Below are positions 19,952 through 32,409 of a stretch of 64,000 nt of DNA, one piece after another. The translations under genes were made by a program, and so were the position numbers. The notes under the pieces are model-generated. The model did not search any database. It saw only the letters and a program-made list of their open reading frames with translations, and was not told the DNA's origin. This DNA is from Palaemon carinicauda. Its lineage: Eukaryota > Arthropoda > Malacostraca > Decapoda > Palaemonidae. Location: contig NC_090729.1 in the NCBI RefSeq assembly GCF_036898095.1, positions 157,088,366-157,152,365 on the forward strand, read 5' to 3'. Every line of letters begins with the position of its first letter. The stretch's first letter is position 1.

Positions 19952-21460
19952 GGCTACTTTTCACTACCTCCCATTCCTTAACCTCTCTCTATCTCTCTAA
20001 CAAATGATATCTTTGTTGCTCCTCAAAGTTTCATTTATATTGAAAATCAATCATGATTCAATTTTCCTTACTTTCTCCAATCTCGCACCATCGGTCACAT
20101 CGCGGTATTTCGAAATTTCCGGAAAATCCGCGATATATGTATATACATGGGTTATGAAAAAAATCCGCGAAGTGGTGAATCCGCGATGGTCGAACGCGAA
20201 GTAGCGAGGGCTCACTGTATACGAGTTCTTATGGGGTGTGAGCATTGTGTTCACACAATCCCACTCGTTGAAGGCGCGGACCAAAACAGACTGGGCCTGT
20301 TCCTTGGGGAAGATCACAGTCTCCATAGGGACTTTATCTAGGCGGATCAGAGCCTCATCAGTCAAGTGAGCGAAGCCGGGAAAGGGAAATTGCAGACCGG
20401 CAGGTAGAACTCGAAGTCTTCAATTGGTCGAGTTCCGAAACCTTCAATGGACACATGCCGTCCGATAGGGGGGCATGTAGAGCTAACCTCCAGGGGTTTT
20501 TAAACGGTGGGAGCTTAGAGGTGTCGGGGATGGCATATTGCTGTTGTTGTGGCAGCCCTGACGCATGAGTCCCTGGACTAGGTTCTCGACATTTGCAACC
20601 CTTTCTTGCTGTTGTTGCAGAGTCACGATGGCTTGCTGAGTGTGTGAAGACAACATCGTCTCGAAGCGAGAAAACAGCTTCTCCGAGAAATCCGCCGAGT
20701 TAAATGGTCTGCCGGAGGGGAACGGATGCCGAACCGGAGACCGGTCCTTGAGAAGTCGAGGCCACGGCGACGGAGTCTTTGGGGACTCTAGTGGAGGAAG
20801 ATTTGGACGACCTCGATGATTTTGACTTTGGGTCTTATGCAAAGGCCTGCGGTGAGCTTTAACCTTGGAGATCACAGACCGGAGCTGGAGATCAGCACCG
20901 GAAGTCCCCGGAAAACCTTGATAAGAAGATTGGTTTGAAGTAGAAGAGAAAGTCGGGCTGAGGAGAGGAATCTCAGCCCGGGACCCACCTGACTCACCTA
21001 TCTCCCTACCTGTGTCAGGTTCCTCAAGAACCATGGGTTCTACATCTAAATTAAGGGTTGCGACGTCTTCCGTTATCGTCCCGCTTGTCTCTTCTTGGTC
21101 CGGGGCCAAAAGCAAGGACTCAATGTTTTCGATGATGGGGTCCGCCAACTCCTTGGGGACCGCAGCTGATGTTTTTGCGTGCGGATAAAGGAGGGAACAC
21201 CATTGTTCAGATAAAATGTAAGGTTGCTTAGCCTTTACATTCCGGGCGAAGCCGCCAATCCAGACCTTGAGGGTCGCTAGAGCCGAAGTCTTAGCGGGCT
21301 CGGAGCTCTGAAAGAGAACAGACTATTAGTGAAGGTAAGGAATTTTCATGCCGAAGAGAAAAGAGGGGGGGACCAGGAGCCTCCGAACACGAGGCCCTAG
21401 AAGAGGGCATGCGAGGAGCAAAATAAGATGATGCAATTAAAATTGATTAATTGTAATTAA

Positions 21461-22888
21461 GGGATTTTGACGTAGGAAAAATCTATTTCTGGGCGAGGGA
21501 AGTCTAACTTAAGACTAGAGTATAGCTATCCATTCCGGTCGAGCCGGGAGCATAAAAAGGATGCAACAAAGAATTAAGACACATGGTGTCTGATTTCCCG
21601 GAGCGAGGTTAAGCCTCGGGCCGGGAAATAAAAGTATATCCATAAACCAATTCATATAGGAACTCCGGGATAGTGATCTGTCATATATAATCATATATAA
21701 TCATAGGAACTGTTATAAATTAATAGGGGGGCGGAACTGTAGATAAGAACCGCCAACCGAACCCGGAGGGTTTCGTATAACATAAAAAAGTGTGATAAGT
21801 GAATATAAAATAGGGTGCACCGGGATCCAACTCTGTTGACCGGTGGCCAACCAGTCTAGACAGAGACGGACCCGCCGGGACACCCGGCGGACAAAGTCCA
21901 TAAACACTGAGCTACCCCCTCTAAAAGGAGGGAAGGCAACGGTCCCCTAGGGAGGGGGGGAGAGAAGCCTAGCCGCCCACCTAGCGAGAGGGGGAGCGTG
22001 GGGGAGGATCACGTGATACGGAGCAGCAGGGCTACCAACTGACGATCCCCAACCAGACAGATCCAACGGAGTAATAGCACAAATATTCATTATAATAGTG
22101 ATAGCGTTGAAAAATTATATAAATATACACATAAAAAATTTAGGGCAAGGCATGCAACATAATAAATAAATCACAAAAGACACACCTGATGGCTTATAAA
22201 ATAATATTGCCGCCTAGTAACGAAGGTCGGCAAGCCATAACGATACGTAACTGATATCGGCCCTAAAAATGAACCACGAGGGTTCTAAACGCTAAATAAT
22301 GAATATCCAAAATAACAAATAAAATTTAATTAATAATAAAAATAATACACATAGTAACACCGCGAGTGAAACTAAAAGCTCTCAAATAGGAGTACCAACT
22401 GTAAGTGGAATCAAGCAAGATCGATATGAACGAAGAGAATAAACTCCTATAATTTAAATATTAAACGATCTAGATTGCTCAAAACACAGCAAAACATAGC
22501 TTGGTACTTAACTTAGACGGTGTCTCCTGGGAAACCGATGAAGAAGCCATAATCCAAAGGAAAATCGCAAAAACACGAGAGCACAAACAAAAAGCGGGTT
22601 ACCATAAAGGCGTGCTAAAAGGAGTTGGGTTCTGAGCGGATGCAGAGTTGGTGGTGCCGAGTGAGGTAGAACGGCTCTCCTCTATTGGGGTCTTTGTCGT
22701 GGATGAATCTGAATAGTGCGGGACCTCTGGATTATACGCCCAATTTTATACCGACACCAATAGGTGAGCGAGCTAGTTAACCTAGCACTCCTTTACATTT
22801 TTTCTCTGGTATATTTAGCAGTAAATTACCTAAGAATAAGTGCTAAATGGAGCTTATTCACTGGGCGGCACAGGTTCGAGCCCAGAAA
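21461..22888 (-). mobile_element. DIRS-E: deleted relative of DIRS-C in its gag intron
   Basis: Left tip gggattttgacgtaggaaaa and right tip ggttcgagcccagaaa match those of DIRS-C. The right terminal region (about 22700-22888) resembles 24830-25023, including accgacacc and ggtgagcgagct. The rest shows only 5' leader-like DNA: near 22500-22640 it resembles 24590-24740. No RT or recombinase remains, so it is non-autonomous. It sits inside the second intron proposed for DIRS-C gag. Confidence 0.8.
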
Positions 22889-22943
22889 ATTGTAACTCCA
22901 CTTACCAAGTCTGTAAAAAACGGCTAAGAATAATTCCACTTAC

Positions 22944-23111
22944 CGATTCAGAGGTTAAGGTGGAGACCAGCTTGTAGCATACTACACAATTGTCCGGATG
23001 CCAAACAGTGAGATCATCCACCAGTACAGCACAATGGGCATTTGAGCGACACACGTGGCCGCAGGGTTGGCTAAGGACCGCCGAGCATGCCGTCATCGAA
23101 CAGCGTACTGC
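22944..23111 (-). CDS. DIRS-C gag exon 2: zinc-cluster exon
   Basis: 168 bp, exactly 56 codons, with acceptor ttttattttacag/GCA and donor TCG/gtaagt. It encodes a Cys/His cluster: CSMTAC, then PCGHVCRSNAHC, then HPDNCVVC. DIRS-D gag begins with the same pattern (CDVIFC, FCGHKACRSHAPC, PQDCNIC) but runs straight on without the intron. Phase-0 ends on both sides allow clean joining to exons 1 and 3. Inferred from sequence only. Confidence 0.7.
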
Positions 23112-24582
23112 CTGTAAAATAAAAGATACACGAGTATCCCGTAGGCAAGCTGGAGGAGCCCGGGGGCTCCGGGAGCTTAGAATACACCGCTGTAGCGGAA
23201 ATAATAAACTTAAGCTGTAGAGCAATACAGATAAGAATAAGTCAGTCCGTAATCGTGATCATACCTGGGGGAGGGGAAAATCGAGAAATGGGGATTATAT
23301 AGATATGTGTGAATATATAATGAGATTAATCCTAGTGGAAAAAGGTCACGCTGGCTCCGGGGAGACAACTGAGAGAGCCCAGGGCTCATGAAAAGCTACC
23401 GGTGTAGGCGGACGGGAGTCGAGGGTCAAACCCGTCGATGGCACAAGGAATTAATCGAACTCGACATGGGAATAAGGCGAAGGCTACGTCCGGGGATCCC
23501 GAAGGAATAATAATGGTACGTGGAGTCCGTGGAGTGCGGAACACCATATGAGGAGGGGGAAATGGAGGTATCTGCAAATGGGTCCGTGAGGTGCGGGACC
23601 GGAAGGGAGTAGCAGGAATAAAATGTGTATAAATATGAATATACACAACATAAAATCCCAGACCGAGCCGGATCCCACCCGCCTACTGATGGCCAAACAA
23701 AACAGCGGGGAGAAACAGCTACGGAAGGGTAGGGGAATACTGAACAATAATGTATAACAAGCCTCACACACGATCAGGGTCCGCCCGGGACGGAGCAAGG
23801 CGATATCTCCAGAGAAGATATGAAATATAAAAGCTGACTCCGAGCCTCAATATGAGAGCGAGTGATGGCATCCCTGAAGTGGGGGTGTCGGGGGGGAGGA
23901 GGCTAACGAGTGGGGCAGAAGAACAGGCGTACCAACCTGAACTGAGACCCACAACTAAAGATCACACGGAAAGACTAAGATAATGAATAATAATAATAAT
24001 ATAACTGATATGGTAATAAATGAAAAAGGGAGGCATGCTGGACAATGATAATAATAAACGTAAGATAGCACGAAGGGATGAACGGAGAGGCAGGGGAAGA
24101 CCAAGCCTAACAGCGCGGGGGAGACCGAGCTAGGTAGGGCTGCCAACATAACAAGGTGTCGGTGAGGTGCCGACAAAAAACATAAATTAAGAAGTGCCTC
24201 GCGAAAGTCCCGACGAACTAGATAATACTAGAAAAATAACGTATACGCTAAAATGACCGCTACTACGAACGAGAAAAACGTAAAACGAAGTAAAACTAGT
24301 AACGCCCGAAGGCGACCAGGCATGCCAACCTAAGTGAACAAAGACATCGTAATATCATAAAATAACTGTTATCGTAATAACAGATAAATACCATAACATA
24401 ACACGGGGTGTGAACCGTGGATACCCAGAAAGTTCAGGACGAGAAACAATCAGTATAGAAGACCGATTGCAAAGCGTCAAGAATGAGAGAGAGAGAGGAG
24501 GTAGCCAGCCAGCATGGCGAACCCGATGCGGGGTCGCGTAATATAAAAACTAAGATAAATTAATAACTAAGGGCAAGACTAC
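23112..24582 (-). other. Proposed intron 1 of DIRS-C gag / 5' leader
   Basis: About 1.47 kb with no recognisable coding domain. Contains GC-richer stretches and short random frames. If exon 1 is wrong, this is simply the 5' untranslated region. Confidence 0.45.
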
Positions 24583-24648
24583 CTCCAAAATCTCAAAACT
24601 CATAGATCTGGTACTTAACGTAGGTGGAGTAACAGTAGAATTCGACAT
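24583..24648 (-). CDS. DIRS-C gag exon 1 (putative, with ATG)
   Basis: 66 bp, 22 codons, from ATG at 24648 to a donor TTTTGGAG/gtagtc. It encodes a short Ser/Thr-rich leader (STVTPPTLSTRS). A diverged copy of this leader stands in DIRS-E near 22560-22500 with its own ATG. This exon is less certain than exon 2 because the donor is weaker and the intron to exon 2 is about 1.5 kb. Confidence 0.5.
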
Positions 24649-24729
24649 CCTGGGATAAATCCTGGGTAAACCAAAGGAAATCACACACACCGAGAAAAGA
24701 ATAACAGCGTCAAAGCAGGTGCTATGAAA

Positions 24730-25023
24730 AGGAGTGTCGTCACTAGCGTGGGTGGGATCGTTCGTAGTAGCGATTGGAGTTAGGATGTTGAACGGCACCT
24801 CACTGTTCAGGGATGTTGACAGGAGATATCTAAATGGTGCGAGACCTCTGGTTGTGATTTATCACGCCCCAGTATATTATACCGACACCTTATTAGGTGA
24901 GCGAGCTGGGTTCAACCTAGCATTCCTATATAATTTTTTCTCTTGTAAATTCATAGCAGTTATTACCTTAGAAATGATGTAAAAGGAGCATTTCACTGGT
25001 CGACACAGGTCAGAGCCCAGAAA
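24730..25023 (-). repeat. DIRS-C right inverted terminal repeat
   Basis: Complement of the left repeat; its outer tip ends cagagcccagaaa. It is the 5' end of the element and the likely promoter region. Confidence 0.92.
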
Positions 25024-25545
25024 TCTATTTTTGGGTGAGATTGCCATTTCATCCTGATGGAAGGTTCTTATAGGTAGCTTTCTAAGGCATATTTGGCTAT
25101 ACTGTAGTGATATTCCCAGAGAATTTGACCTTTAGGTCTCCAGAATTCTAACTCCTGACGCGAATATCCTTAAATTTTCTTGAGGATATCGCATAAAATA
25201 AGGGGACGTATATCTTGATACGACACATGGCAATCTTCACCCCGAATAGCGTTTTCGCTTTGAGGGGGAAAGTGGCTAAACTGAAGGGAAGCCGTTATGA
25301 AGGTTACCCTTCCTCCCATACTATTACATGGCTCCAAGATGGCACTCATTCCTTGAAGCATTGAGCATGGTGCTACAGATATAGTAGTTTCGGAAGGGAT
25401 CTTGTCTAAGTCTTTTTCTTATAAGGAAAAAGGAGGGCGGGTCCATCAGGACGACATGGCCATCTCACCCAAAAATTAATTTGCTTCGCTTCAAAATCCG
25501 TTTTTTGGGCTCAAGCCATGTCGTCCTGATTTAAGGTTACCAGAC
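25024..25545 (-). repeat. DIRS-D left ITR and ICR
   Basis: tctatttttgggtgag opens the repeat. The ICR (25460-25545) has ctcacccaaaaattaatttg and cttcgcttcaaaatccg, complement of the left tip, followed by ttttttgggctcaagccatg, the predicted complement of the right tip. Confidence 0.8.
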
Positions 25546-26230
25546 CATTGAGACATATGACGTTACTGTTATACATCACCACCACTAATCATGGAACAAT
25601 GTTAGGGCTTCCTACCCCCTACAGGGAAGAGTCATACTAGACAGTAGAAAGGGTCTCAAGGTTTGCATATATTGTATGAACAAACATAAGTATCAACTAG
25701 ATATACAAAAGTCTCACGGTTTGTATATGTTGTCGGAACAAATAAGTATCAACTATATCCATTCTTTGTAAGCATACAATAATATTAGGTTTACTTAGGT
25801 AAATAAGTAAGGGAACTGGCTATATCTATTGTGCTAATTGCAGCGTGAAATAAGACTCAATTACATTCTAACAAACATTTATTTAGAATAAATGAATAAA
25901 TGCAAGAACAAGTGTAATATGTTAAGGGAATTATACATACAACGTAGAAAGAAAAGGTTTTCTACTTGAAAGGGAAGAAATGATTAGTGCCACCTGAAAT
26001 TTGAAAATTTTGATAAATTTTTCAATATAATTTTTTGTAAATGTTGTATACTATCAACACTGTGTACAATGTACACACGGCACAAGTGTTATCTGTATAA
26101 TTCTACACCTGAGATTTTGAACAGTCTTAGAGTCACCATGGTGACACTCACTAAAAAGGTATCGCACTGGAGGTGTCAACACCTTTTCACCCTAATTGAT
26201 AGTCCCAATCAATTCACTGTTCATCGTAGC
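25546..26230. other. DIRS-D 3' non-coding region
   Basis: AT-rich DNA between ICR and recombinase. Two short direct repeats (gtttgcatatattgtatgaacaaa at 25670 and a similar one at 25722) are visible. No gene seen. Confidence 0.5.
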
Positions 26231-26234
26231 ACTA

Positions 26235-27120
26235 GACTACAGGTTTTAACACACTACCTGCTGCCACCACGTAATGCTTCAGTTCGTGCACTTGCTTTGC
26301 ATAATGTTTGTAGAACACTCTGGATGACTTCCATCTAGTATATGAGCGAAGACGCTCAAAGTCCATTTACTGAAAAAAGTTCAGTGATGAAGCAATTTTC
26401 CTTGGATCATGATCTGCGGGTGTACTGTCAGGATCCGCTCTGCGAATGAAGTAGGTGAGCTTCGCCCTCAATTGTTTTAGGGATAAGTTTGATCCTGATG
26501 TTTCTCCTTTAAAGAGCTGTCCTCCCCTGAAGTCTGAAGTTCTTTGAAGATAGACCTTTAGACATTCTACTGGACACAGAGAGACATCTTCCCTCAGAGG
26601 GCAGATTCTCCAGGGACCCCATCTCTTAGTGGGTAGCTCGTTCTTGGCGAGAAAGGTTGGATCAGAAAAAAAGATTCAGTTCTCCCACTTCTGTGAACTG
26701 AATGTGGCCCTCGTTTCTTGATAGGGCTACTATTTCACTAACTCTAGCCCCTGAGGCTATAGCGAACAGGAAAATAACTTTTTGGGTTAGATCCTTAAGA
26801 GAACAATCTTCATTGTTCACAGTTGAAACATAATGTAGGACCTTGCCCAAGTACCATGAAATGGGCTCCGGAGGAGCTGCAGGCCTAAGTCTAGTGCATG
26901 CCTTCGGGATCTTGTTAAGGATTTCGTTCGTCAGGTCCACTTGGAAGGCGTATAGAAAAGGTCTAGTCAGGGCTGATTTACACGTAGTTATCATGTTGGC
27001 GGCCAGACCTTGTTCATGAAGGTGGATAAAGAAGGACAGACAAAAGTCTAATGAGATTTCTTTCGGTCCTTTTGCTTTAACGAAAGCAACCCACTTTTTC
27101 CTAGATGATTCATATTATCT
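26235..27120 (-). pseudogene. DIRS-D tyrosine recombinase
   Basis: Catalytic Arg in ASGARVSEIVALSR, core AKNELPTKRWGPW and LCPVECLKVYLQRT, and the C-terminal part WKSSRVFYKHYAKQ with the Tyr nucleophile, ending near 26235. An in-frame TAA follows NFFQ (about 26370), and there are frame changes near 26670 and 27080, so it is inactive. The HxxR box reads DHDPRKIASS (HDPR). Confidence 0.82.
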
Positions 27121-27195
27121 TCTAATTGACGTAGACTTGTATTCTTCTAAGAAGTCTATAACTGCCGTTTGAGATCCCAAATCTTTTCTTAACCG

Positions 27196-29159
27196 CTAAG
27201 GCGAGAAAATCATGAGATGAATGTTTTGGGTTCTCTGTGATGAAGCAAAGACAGTCGACTTCTGAACTTGTTGAGATAGTGCTGGGTTCGGTAGAGGGAC
27301 CAGCCTCAGCTTCAGTTCCATCACAAGAGGGAACCAGTTGCTCTTGGGCCACTTGGGGGCCACCACTGCTGCCGTTTCCTGGAAGGATCTCAGCTTGTTG
27401 AGGACCTTCAGCAGGAGATTGGTTGGAGGGAACAGGTAAATCCGGGTCCATTTGTTCCAGTCAAGGGACATGGTGTCCATTGCCTCAGCAGGAGGGTCCT
27501 CGTATGGGGCTACATATCGAGGTAGTTTCTTCTTGTCGCTCGTTGCGAAGAGGTCGATCTGCAGTTCTGGGACTTGTTCCAAGATGAAGGAGAATGAGTC
27601 TGCATCTAGGGACCATTCTGACTCTATCGGCTTTCGCCTGGATAGAGCGTCCGCTGTCACATTGCAGAACCCTTGTAGGTGAACTGCTGATAAGTGCCAT
27701 CTCTTCTTTTTCGCTAGACGAAAGATGGCTAATATCACATGGTTGATATGGGGCGATCTCGAGCCTTGTCGGTTCAGACATCTCACTATCACTTTGCTGT
27801 CCAAGATCAGCCTGATGTGGACTGATCTGCGAGGGGAGAGTTTTTTCAACGCCAAGAGGACTGCCATGGCCTCCAAAATATTGAGGTGAAAGGCCTTGAA
27901 CAGAGATGACCAAGTCCCTTGGACTTTCCTTTGATGGGAGTGACCTCCCCATCCTTCCGTCGAGGCCTCCGTGTGGATGGTCACCGATGGTGGAGGTGGT
28001 TGCAAGGGTACGGTCCTCGTTAGGCTCTTGGCCTTCGACCACGGCTATAGAAGTGATCATAGTAAGGTCGGTATCGGTCTTTTTAGATCTCTTTGAGCGT
28101 TTGATGGATCTTTCAGCTGTACTCTTAGCACTGGGTCTGTTACTGCTGCGAATTGGAGAGAGCCCAGTACTCTTTCCTGTTGGCGTCTTGAGATCCTGTT
28201 GGATTTCAGTAGTCTCTTGACGGACCCTGCGATCTCCCTCCTCTTTCCTGAGGGAATGGAGAGGCGGTGTGACCTCAGGTTCCAATGGATTCACAGCCAT
28301 TGACACTCTTGAGCTGGAGAGAGTAGAGACTTCTTGAAGTTAATCTTGAATCCCAGATGCTCCAGGAACTGGATCACTTTCTTGGATGCTTGCAGACAAG
28401 CCGTTTTGGATGCTGCCCACACCAGCCAGTCGTTCAGGTAGCAACACCTTCTAGGCGTAGTTGTTGAACGACTGCGTCTGCAAGTTTCGTGAAGATCCTT
28501 GGGGCTATGTTTAGTCCGAAGGGCATGGCTCTGAAGATATACTTTTTCTTCTGTAATTTAAATCCTAGGTAGGAGGAGAGGGGGCGACTGACTGGAAGGT
28601 GGCAGTAAGCATCTGCCAGGTCTATTGAGACTGTGAATGCCCCTTTGTGTAGCAGGGTCCTTATGTGTTGAAGGGTTAACATCCTGAACTTGTTGTTTTC
28701 TATGAACTTGTTGAGTGGCGACAAGTCCAGAATGACTCTGAGTTTGTCTGAGTCCTTCTTGGGAACACAAAACAGCCTTCCCTGGAATTTGATGGACTTT
28801 GCTCTCCTTATAACCTGTTTGCTCAAGAGTTCTAGGGTATATTCTTCCAATGAGGGGTTGGAGTGTTGGAAGAATTGAGATAATGATGGTGGAAGCTTGC
28901 TCCAGCTCCATTGTAGTCCATTCTTGATTAGGCTGTGGGCCCAAGGATCGAAGGTCCAACGATCCTGAAAGTGTTCGAGCCTCCCTCCTACCTGAAGCAT
29001 CTCATTGCTTTGATTGTCCAGAGGATTTATCTCCCTGACTGAGTCCTCCCCTAACTCGTGAGGGGTGTCTTGAGGAGCCCCGTCTGGAGCCTCTACCTTT
29101 GGGACAAAAGGTAGTGGTTTGCCTCTCAAACCCAGGGTTGAATGCTGGTGACTGGGCAA
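27196..29159 (-). pseudogene. DIRS-D RT / RNase H / methyltransferase-like gene
   Basis: Frame 29159-28434 holds LRVILDLSPLNKF, FTVSIDLADAYCHLP and FRAMPFGLNIAPRIF. The frame breaks near 28434, at the YxDD box. Further pieces read FKINFKKSLLSPAQE, then 28005-27196 holds RNase H (HTEASTEGWGGHS, LDSKVIVRCLNR, TADALSRR) and the methyltransferase-like tail (QIDLFATSDKKK, LFPPTNLLLKVL, VVAPKWPKSNWFP). The first RNase H Asp is replaced (HTEAS for HTDAS). Another frame (28306-27485) is open across RNase H. Confidence 0.85.
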
Positions 29160-30949
29160 TCAGCTGCTGAGGCACCACTTGGAATGTGGTTTGTGGTTGA
29201 GCAACAACTTGGGGCACTGCGGTCATGGTGACTGTGGGATGTTGTTGGGCAGGCCGAAAGGGTAGTCTGTGCTTCTTGGTCTTCCTCTTAGGTTGGGGAC
29301 CCGCATCTGGGGAAGACTTTCGTTTTGATGAGATGCCCCACTTCTGGAGAAGGTTCCTATTCTCCGTGGCGGCTCTATCAACTACCTCCTTGACCACTTC
29401 ATTTGGGAAGAGGTCTTTACCCCAGATACTGGAAGATATCAGCTTCCTGGGTTCGTGTTTCACTGTTGCTGCAGCAAACACGAACTCTCTACAGGCTCTC
29501 CTAGCCTTCATAAAGGCCTACAGGTCCTTTACTAAGATAGCCATGTGCATTTTGACCATGACCATGAGCATGTCTGGGGTGCTTTTCAGGCCTGCACACA
29601 TCTCGATGCAGTTCTGTAGGGATAGGGATGCCGTAAGTCTCTCCTTCGTCTCTTGCTCCCTACGCAAGAGAAAGTCTGACAGTTTCAGGAGATTCTCGCT
29701 GAACTGTCATCCCGCGATATCTGCATCCAACTTCCCTACTGAGAAGGTTAGGTGGACTTCTTTCCATTCCTTATCCTCCATGGGCAGGGCTAATGACAGA
29801 GGCCTACACTCCTCTAGTGCAGGGCATGGTTTGCCTGCACTCCACTGCCTTGGCAACAGCTTTAAAAGCCTTCGACGTAAAGGGGAAGGCTATTGAAGCA
29901 GGAGCAAGAAAGGTAGGATGCTTCTTGCTCAAGGCGGACACTTTCGAGTTCGTGTAACCCACCTTCTTCAGGCTGCTTGACAAGAGAGCCTGTGCCTTGT
30001 CATGGTCGAAAACCATGACCTCCTTTGGTTCTGTATCCTCTTTTGACGCTGGCTCCTGTTTCAGTCGAATGAAGCAGTCTAGGTAAGCATTAAAGCTTGG
30101 CCAGAACTGGATGTCGTCTAAGGGGACGGCTCCCATCTTCTCCGAGATGTAGATTTTGCCGTTAGTAATTGGCATAAACTCCGCATACCTCCAGGTATTG
30201 GTTTCGGAGCAGGGTGGGAGGTCTTGGACTCTGGGTCGCTTGTATGACCCTCGAGAGGCGGTGAGTCGAGCTTCACGGAGCTCTCTCTCGAGTCTCGCTT
30301 CCCTTGCTTTGCCTTGCTTGCGAATGTTCTCCATTAGGGCTGTAAGATAGGCCAGTGCCTGGCTCATGTTTTTCAATGGAGGGGTAGAAGCGGAAGATGT
30401 TGAGGGTAACGGCTCCGGTGCCCTTACAGACTGAAGGGACTCAGACGCGACATCATCATCTTCTTCCGGAGGTAGAGTAGACTCCTTCTCGGGATCATCC
30501 TTCAATAGATCCTTTTCTGTGTCTGTGGACACTTCAAACATCCTTTCCTCCTGGTGGATGTCCATGCCTTGCAGCGCCTCACTGACATCCGTCTCGATGG
30601 CAATCTGGACGCAGGGAGCTCCGGGTCGTGCTTGTGGCACGACAGCTTCACTACCCGCTTTCGGGAACAGCAAGCTATGCATCCTGTTGTTAGGCAGCTA
30701 TGGTTCCAGAGAGTTCTTCTGGAACCCTCGTACCCATTTGCGCAGCTTTTCTCGTGCTGCATTCCTCGACTCCGTTGACTTGGGATCGTCGAAACCTTCG
30801 GTCACCAAGGTCCGGCAGATGTTGCAGTCTTGGGGGTCCCAGTACCGCAGGGTTTCGGTAGTGATGGTGCAGGGGGCATGAGACCTGCACGCTTTGTGAC
30901 CACAGAAGTTCCTACTCCTGTGGTTACAGAAGATCACATCGCACTTCAT
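29002..30949 (-). pseudogene. DIRS-D gag, contiguous (no intron)
   Basis: Starts at an ATG (30949) just before the zinc cluster CDVIFC, FCGHKACRSHAPC and PQDCNIC. It continues without a gap into FDDPKSTESRNAAREKL, where DIRS-C has an intron. A TAG at 30698-30700 interrupts it after QKNSLEP. The core includes YAEFMPITNGK, REFVFAAATVKHEPRKL and IWGKDLFPNEVV, and the tail is SRRGSSRHPSRVRGG. More breaks occur near 29804, 29708 and 29518. A possible acceptor (tttccttacaag) stands just upstream of the ATG, so an upstream leader exon like that of DIRS-C is possible. Confidence 0.82.
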
Positions 30950-31439
30950 TTGGGGTTCCTCTTGTAAGGAAAGGAAAATTAAATGAGTATGCGGTTGTTT
31001 ATCTCACATGATAAACAGGTTATGCAAAATATAAATATTTTAACCATTATAGCTTAGGTTATTAAGCTAGAAGGGAAATAGGAAAAAGACATACTTGTGT
31101 CTCCTGTCCAGCCAGTTGCTGTGACCTCCCCCAATATCAAAGTTATAGAGTTTCCTTATCAAGGCAAACTCAAAGAGAAGGGTTCTAACCTCTAGGGATA
31201 GAATAAGTGTATACTAACACTGACCCTTCTTAAATTCATTAATTTGTGGGGTAAGTTGTTAACTGATTACCTATCAGTGTATTGAAGGAAATCTTCTCTT
31301 TCAATATAGGATGGATCTCAACAATAGACTGTGCAAGGATACACAAGGTATGTTGGAAAATAACTCCTGTATAATATATACTACAGTTTTCTGTCTGCAG
31401 TATATACTATACTGCAAATATACTGGCTACTGTATAATC

Positions 31440-31640
31440 ATATACTGTAGTTCAGCTAGCATGTTGCCGGCTAGGGTAGCACCTGGCGACACGGTCCGGC
31501 CGGCGACATGCCGCTGGGTATTACCTGGCGGCACCGGTCCAGCTGACATGCCGCCAGCTGAGTTAGTACCTGACGGCACCGGTCCAGCCGGCAGCGTGCC
31601 GGCGGGTTAGTACCTCGCGGCACTAGCTGACAGAGAGAGA
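31440..31640 (+). repeat. GC-rich minisatellite, about 55-bp unit
   Basis: About three and a half units with the core acctggcggcaccggtccag and tgccggc. The local base composition is far richer in G+C than the flanks. It lies in the 5' leader side of DIRS-D. Confidence 0.85.
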
Positions 31641-32409
31641 GAAAGCATGGAGTGATGGGCTGCCTTATTAAGATGTATGTTTACAATAAATAAGGGTGTA
31701 AGTATATAACCTTACTGACTTCCTCCAGAATGAGGGTTGAAATGGAAGGGGAGAATGCATCATTCAGGCTTCCATCCAGCCACAAGATTCGTTGCCGGTC
31801 GCTGCCGGTTTCAGGAATGTGGAAGGCAGTCTAAGGGAGGACTGAAGAGCACTCAACAGCAGAGAGGTCTCCCACCGGCAGCCATCACAGCCGGCACAAC
31901 CTTTCCCGGAGCCTTGCGTCCATGAGGGAAAGACCGAGTGACTATACAGTACCCCCAAATATTGCCTTTTAGGCCGAGCCCCTTAAAGCTTTCTCATAAC
32001 TTTAATGGAATTAGAAGGAACATTACAAGGCCTCTTAGTGCCTCAGATTGCCTTGTGACATATCATCTGTTGGTTGAATCCAGGGTGTCTTTTTGGCATT
32101 TATCTTTTACCTCAAGAATGGATTTCTATGACTATCCCCAGTTTCCCACTACCCAACTTTTGAAAAATATGGGAATCAGACAATAAATGAAGAATTATGC
32201 TAAATAAAATAGATCTAACTTACCCAACATTATAGTGAGGAAAAACAAGATACTGTAGATGGTTTCATGTGCATTCCTTGAGGTATAAGATAAGAGATCT
32301 AGTCAACTTAGCTGTGCTTGCAAGATGTGTAGCACAATGAATGTTGGTAATTGAATTAAATTTTAAGAATTCTGTTAATCATACTGATACAGTGCTGCTT
32401 TGTTTCAGT
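31641..32409. other. DIRS-D leader and border, no gene
   Basis: 31740-31930 still has GC-rich, transposon-like sequence with gccggcagccatcacagccgg. From about 31950 the DNA becomes AT-rich and host-like. No frame can be supported. Confidence 0.4.

Larger units (their letters stand above)
25024..31950 (-). mobile_element. DIRS-D: degenerate DIRS1-like retrotransposon, gag without intron
   Basis: Minus strand. Left ITR 25024-25480 (its tip is at 13508-13530), ICR 25460-25545, recombinase 26235-27120, RT 27196-29159, gag 29002-30949, GC-rich leader to about 31950. Related to DIRS-C but clearly a separate subfamily. I could not find the right terminal repeat, so the right border is approximate and the element may be truncated. 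Confidence 0.82.

Noticed and set aside
23386..24176. Several minus-strand frames of 60-110 codons
   Set aside because: In the proposed gag intron or leader, without motifs or shared sequence in relatives.
24734..24982. Frame in the DIRS-C right ITR, also near 13598-13897
   Set aside because: Mirror of the inverted repeat; no sign of a real gene.
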